Below are positions 60,847-64,000 of a stretch of DNA of 64,000 nt, one piece after another. Source of the DNA: Bacteroidales bacterium (GTDB lineage: Bacteria; Bacteroidota; Bacteroidia; Bacteroidales; Muribaculaceae); contig SUXH01000007.1 in the NCBI GenBank assembly GCA_015061055.1, positions 1 through 64,000 of the forward strand, given 5' to 3'. How positions within the stretch are numbered: the first letter of the stretch is position 1; each line of letters starts with the position of its first letter. The notes below the pieces were generated by a model. It was not told the DNA's origin, ran no database searches, and saw only the letters and a list, made by a program, of their open reading frames with translations. The translations under genes were made by a program, and so were the position numbers.

Positions 60847-62190
60847 ATGAAAAGGTTTGTTTTTGGTGTAATAAGTTTGTTTTTTGCGCTTGCTGTGAGC
60901 GCAGAACGCATTTCCGGCTCATGGAATGGCAAATTGCAAATGGGTATTAAAACACTCACAATAGTTTTCCATATCGAAGGCGATAGTTGCACAATGGATA
61001 GCCCAGACCAAGCAGCATTTGGCATACCGGCACAGCTAAACGTGTGTACCAACGACTCTCTTACAGTGGAAATACCCAAATTGAAGGTTGTTTTTGAAGG
61101 TATAAAAAACAGTAATGAGATAAAAGGCTCATTTATTCAGAATGGATACAGCATACCATTGATATTAAAGCCCGGGGAAATAATATATAATCGCCCACAG
61201 ACCCCCCAAGAACCATTCCCCTATAAGACAGAGGAAATTACTTTTGCAAATCCTAATGACAAAGCTATTCTTAATGGGACATTGTCATATCCAGTAAATT
61301 ATGAGAAAGGGAAAACACCTGTAGTATTGATGGTTACCGGCAGTGGTCTACAAAATCGTGATGAGGAAATATTTGGACATCGCCCATTTGCTGTAATTGC
61401 CGACCATTTGGCTCGCAACGGAATAGCTACTTTGAGATATGACGACCGCTCGGTAGGCAAGTCAACCGGCGATGCAAAAAATGCCACTACATCTGATTTT
61501 GCTGCCGACGCTGAAGCAGGTTTGGCTTATTTACGTGCGACAAAAGCATTTGGTAAAGTAGGTTTGCTTGGTCACAGTGAAGGAGGAACTATTGCTTTCA
61601 TCCTTGCCGGAGCAGGTAAGACAGATTTTATAGTGAGTCTTGCAGGTACAGCCATTAGAGGCGATCGTGTGCTTGTGGGACAAAACCGATTGATCTTGCC
61701 GACACAAGGTGTTCCTGATAAAATAACCGATGATTATTGTAAGGCACTCGAAAAGATGTATTCCTACAAAATAGCTTATGGACCAATGGCAAAGGCAAAT
61801 TCTCAAATGCTCGTGAGCATGGCAATAGCTGAATCAGGAGCCAATATTCCCGAATCGTTTCGAGAAAATCTTGTGCAGTTGATATCGACAGATAATGCGT
61901 GGTTGAACTACTTTGTATCGTACGACCCGGCATTGGCTATTAAGGCTATAACATGCCCTGTAATGGCTGTTAATGGCACTAAAGATACTCAGGTGATATT
62001 GTCGGACAATCTTGATGCGTTGAGACAATTGCTTCCACCCAAAGAGGGAGATGTGATAAAGGAATACGAAGGGCTTAATCATCTATTCCAACATTGTAAG
62101 ACAGGAGCCTTAACCGAGTATCTAAAGATTGAAGAAACAATTTCCCCAGAGGTGCTTGATGACATAGTGAAATTTATTTCAAACAATTAA
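60847..62190 (+). CDS. Exported alpha/beta hydrolase (S9-like esterase/peptidase)
   Basis: A 447-residue protein. Start at the ATG at 60847; a TTG two codons earlier abuts the mgtE stop. It has a signal peptide (to about VSA), an N-terminal beta-rich domain of about 120 residues (ISGSWNGKLQMGIKTLTIVFHI), and a C-terminal alpha/beta hydrolase: oxyanion region VTGSGLQNRDEE, RYDDRSVGKS, nucleophile Ser in LLGHSEGG (about residue 244), and a late His in EGLNHLFQHC with a preceding Asp in NGTKDTQV. Likely an extracytoplasmic esterase or peptidase; substrate unknown. Third gene of the rsmA operon. Confidence 0.85.
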   Translation: MKRFVFGVISLFFALAVSAERISGSWNGKLQMGIKTLTIVFHIEGDSCTMDSPDQAAFGIPAQLNVCTNDSLTVEIPKLKVVFEGIKNSNEIKGSFIQNGYSIPLILKPGEIIYNRPQTPQEPFPYKTEEITFANPNDKAILNGTLSYPVNYEKGKTPVVLMVTGSGLQNRDEEIFGHRPFAVIADHLARNGIATLRYDDRSVGKSTGDAKNATTSDFAADAEAGLAYLRATKAFGKVGLLGHSEGGTIAFILAGAGKTDFIVSLAGTAIRGDRVLVGQNRLILPTQGVPDKITDDYCKALEKMYSYKIAYGPMAKANSQMLVSMAIAESGANIPESFRENLVQLISTDNAWLNYFVSYDPALAIKAITCPVMAVNGTKDTQVILSDNLDALRQLLPPKEGDVIKEYEGLNHLFQHCKTGALTEYLKIEETISPEVLDDIVKFISNN

Positions 62191-62260
62191 ATCAAGCGTG
62201 AACCATATAAAGTGTGTCATTGTTTTAATCAAGTGTGACAAAATGTCAAAAGTTTGATTT

Positions 62261-62276
62261 TGGCACGTAATATGCT
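62261..62276 (+). promoter_or_regulatory. Sigma-54-like promoter of groES-groEL
   Basis: TGGCACG (62261-62267), TAAT, ATGCT. The GG (62262-62263) and GC (62274-62275) are separated by exactly ten bases, as in -24/-12 promoters; consensus TGGCACG-N4-TTGCT, with only one base differing. The start site would be near 62287, 47 bases before groES. No TAnnTTTG element is seen nearby. Confidence 0.5.
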
Positions 62277-62333
62277 ATTGATTTAACAGAAACATAGAAA
62301 TAAATATTAATAAACTTAAAATACAGGAAAATT

Positions 62334-62606
62334 ATGACAATTAAACCATTGGCAGACAGAGTGCTAATCACTCCAGCTGCAGCAGAAGAAGTAACATTGG
62401 GCGGTATCATTATCCCAGATTCTGCAAAAGAAAAACCTCTAAAGGGTACTGTTACAGCAGTTGGTAACGGAACAAAGGATGAAGAAATGGTAGTAAAAGT
62501 GGGCGATACAGTGCTATATGGCAAGTATTCAGGTACCGAACTTGATGTGGAAGGCGTAAAATACTTGATGATGCGCCAAAGCGACATTCTTGCTATTGTG
62601 GAATAA
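62334..62606 (+). CDS. groES: Co-chaperonin GroES
   Basis: A 90-residue lid protein for GroEL. Family features: [36 protein letters not shown] with the mobile loop in the middle, [26 protein letters not shown], and the C-terminal QSDILAIVE. Full length. First gene of groES-groEL, with 39 bases to groEL. Confidence 0.97.
   Translation: MTIKPLADRVLITPAAAEEVTLGGIIIPDSAKEKPLKGTVTAVGNGTKDEEMVVKVGDTVLYGKYSGTELDVEGVKYLMMRQSDILAIVE

Positions 62607-64000
<1,394 letters not shown>

Overview
The window looks like a chromosomal segment of a gut-type Bacteroidales bacterium; the family cannot be fixed from sequence alone. The evidence is the repeated Bacteroidota-type promoter (-7 element TAnnTTTG, often with an upstream TTG 19-22 bases away), the conserved order rimP-nusA-infB, and Bacteroidota families such as GLUG-repeat lipoproteins, DUF4251, PCMD, DUF2851, DUF3857/transglutaminase and DUF6377. 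Base composition is AT-rich. I saw no tRNA, rRNA, CRISPR array or transposase gene.

Layout. 1-400: a minus-strand promoter with an untranslated leader running out of the window. 400-1847: AlaX-like editing protein and acyltransferase. 1953-7696: two very large tandem GLUG-repeat lipoproteins; the second carries an unusual inserted domain with long hydrophobic helices. 7921-12772: DUF1810 protein, a phosphodiester-glycosidase-like lipoprotein, topA and a von Willebrand A protein. 12927-16769: a pair of DUF3857/transglutaminase-like exported proteins, one of which has lost its catalytic residues. 17217-22604: glgB, a three-gene cluster of poorly known cytosolic proteins, and a MATE exporter. 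22711-24282: a TPR/membrane/helix-turn-helix regulator, followed by a promoter, structured sequence and terminator without an obvious gene. 24739-27001: HAD phosphatase, ribF and upp, divergent from rimP-nusA-infB and folK (27286-32494).

32.5-46.2 kb mixes housekeeping genes (aroQ, O-methyltransferase, rbfA, a LolC/E-type permease) with accessory secreted proteins: two DUF4251 paralogues, a starch-module protein and three members of a mosaic family. Three of the accessory genes share an almost identical upstream block carrying an 11-base-spaced direct repeat, which looks like a common operator. Dispersed intergenic repeats occur here. A 2.7-kb AT-rich cassette (about 43498-46187) lies between the GH25 lysozyme gene and the DUF2851 gene, and is flanked by a duplicated copy of the first 63 bases of DUF2851.

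46.3-64 kb is mostly core: GH25 lysozyme, metK with a SAM-II-like leader, a PpiD/SurA-type foldase, sufE, a POT peptide transporter, a metallophosphatase, a LysO-type lysine exporter, a flippase-like membrane protein, rsmA-mgtE-hydrolase, and groES-groEL (groEL runs off the end). groES is preceded by a sequence with exact sigma-54 -24/-12 spacing.

The most interesting signals are the shared operator-like block with its mosaic secreted proteins, the cassette and its duplicated flank, the hydrophobic insert in the second GLUG protein, two candidate small RNAs, and the metK leader.
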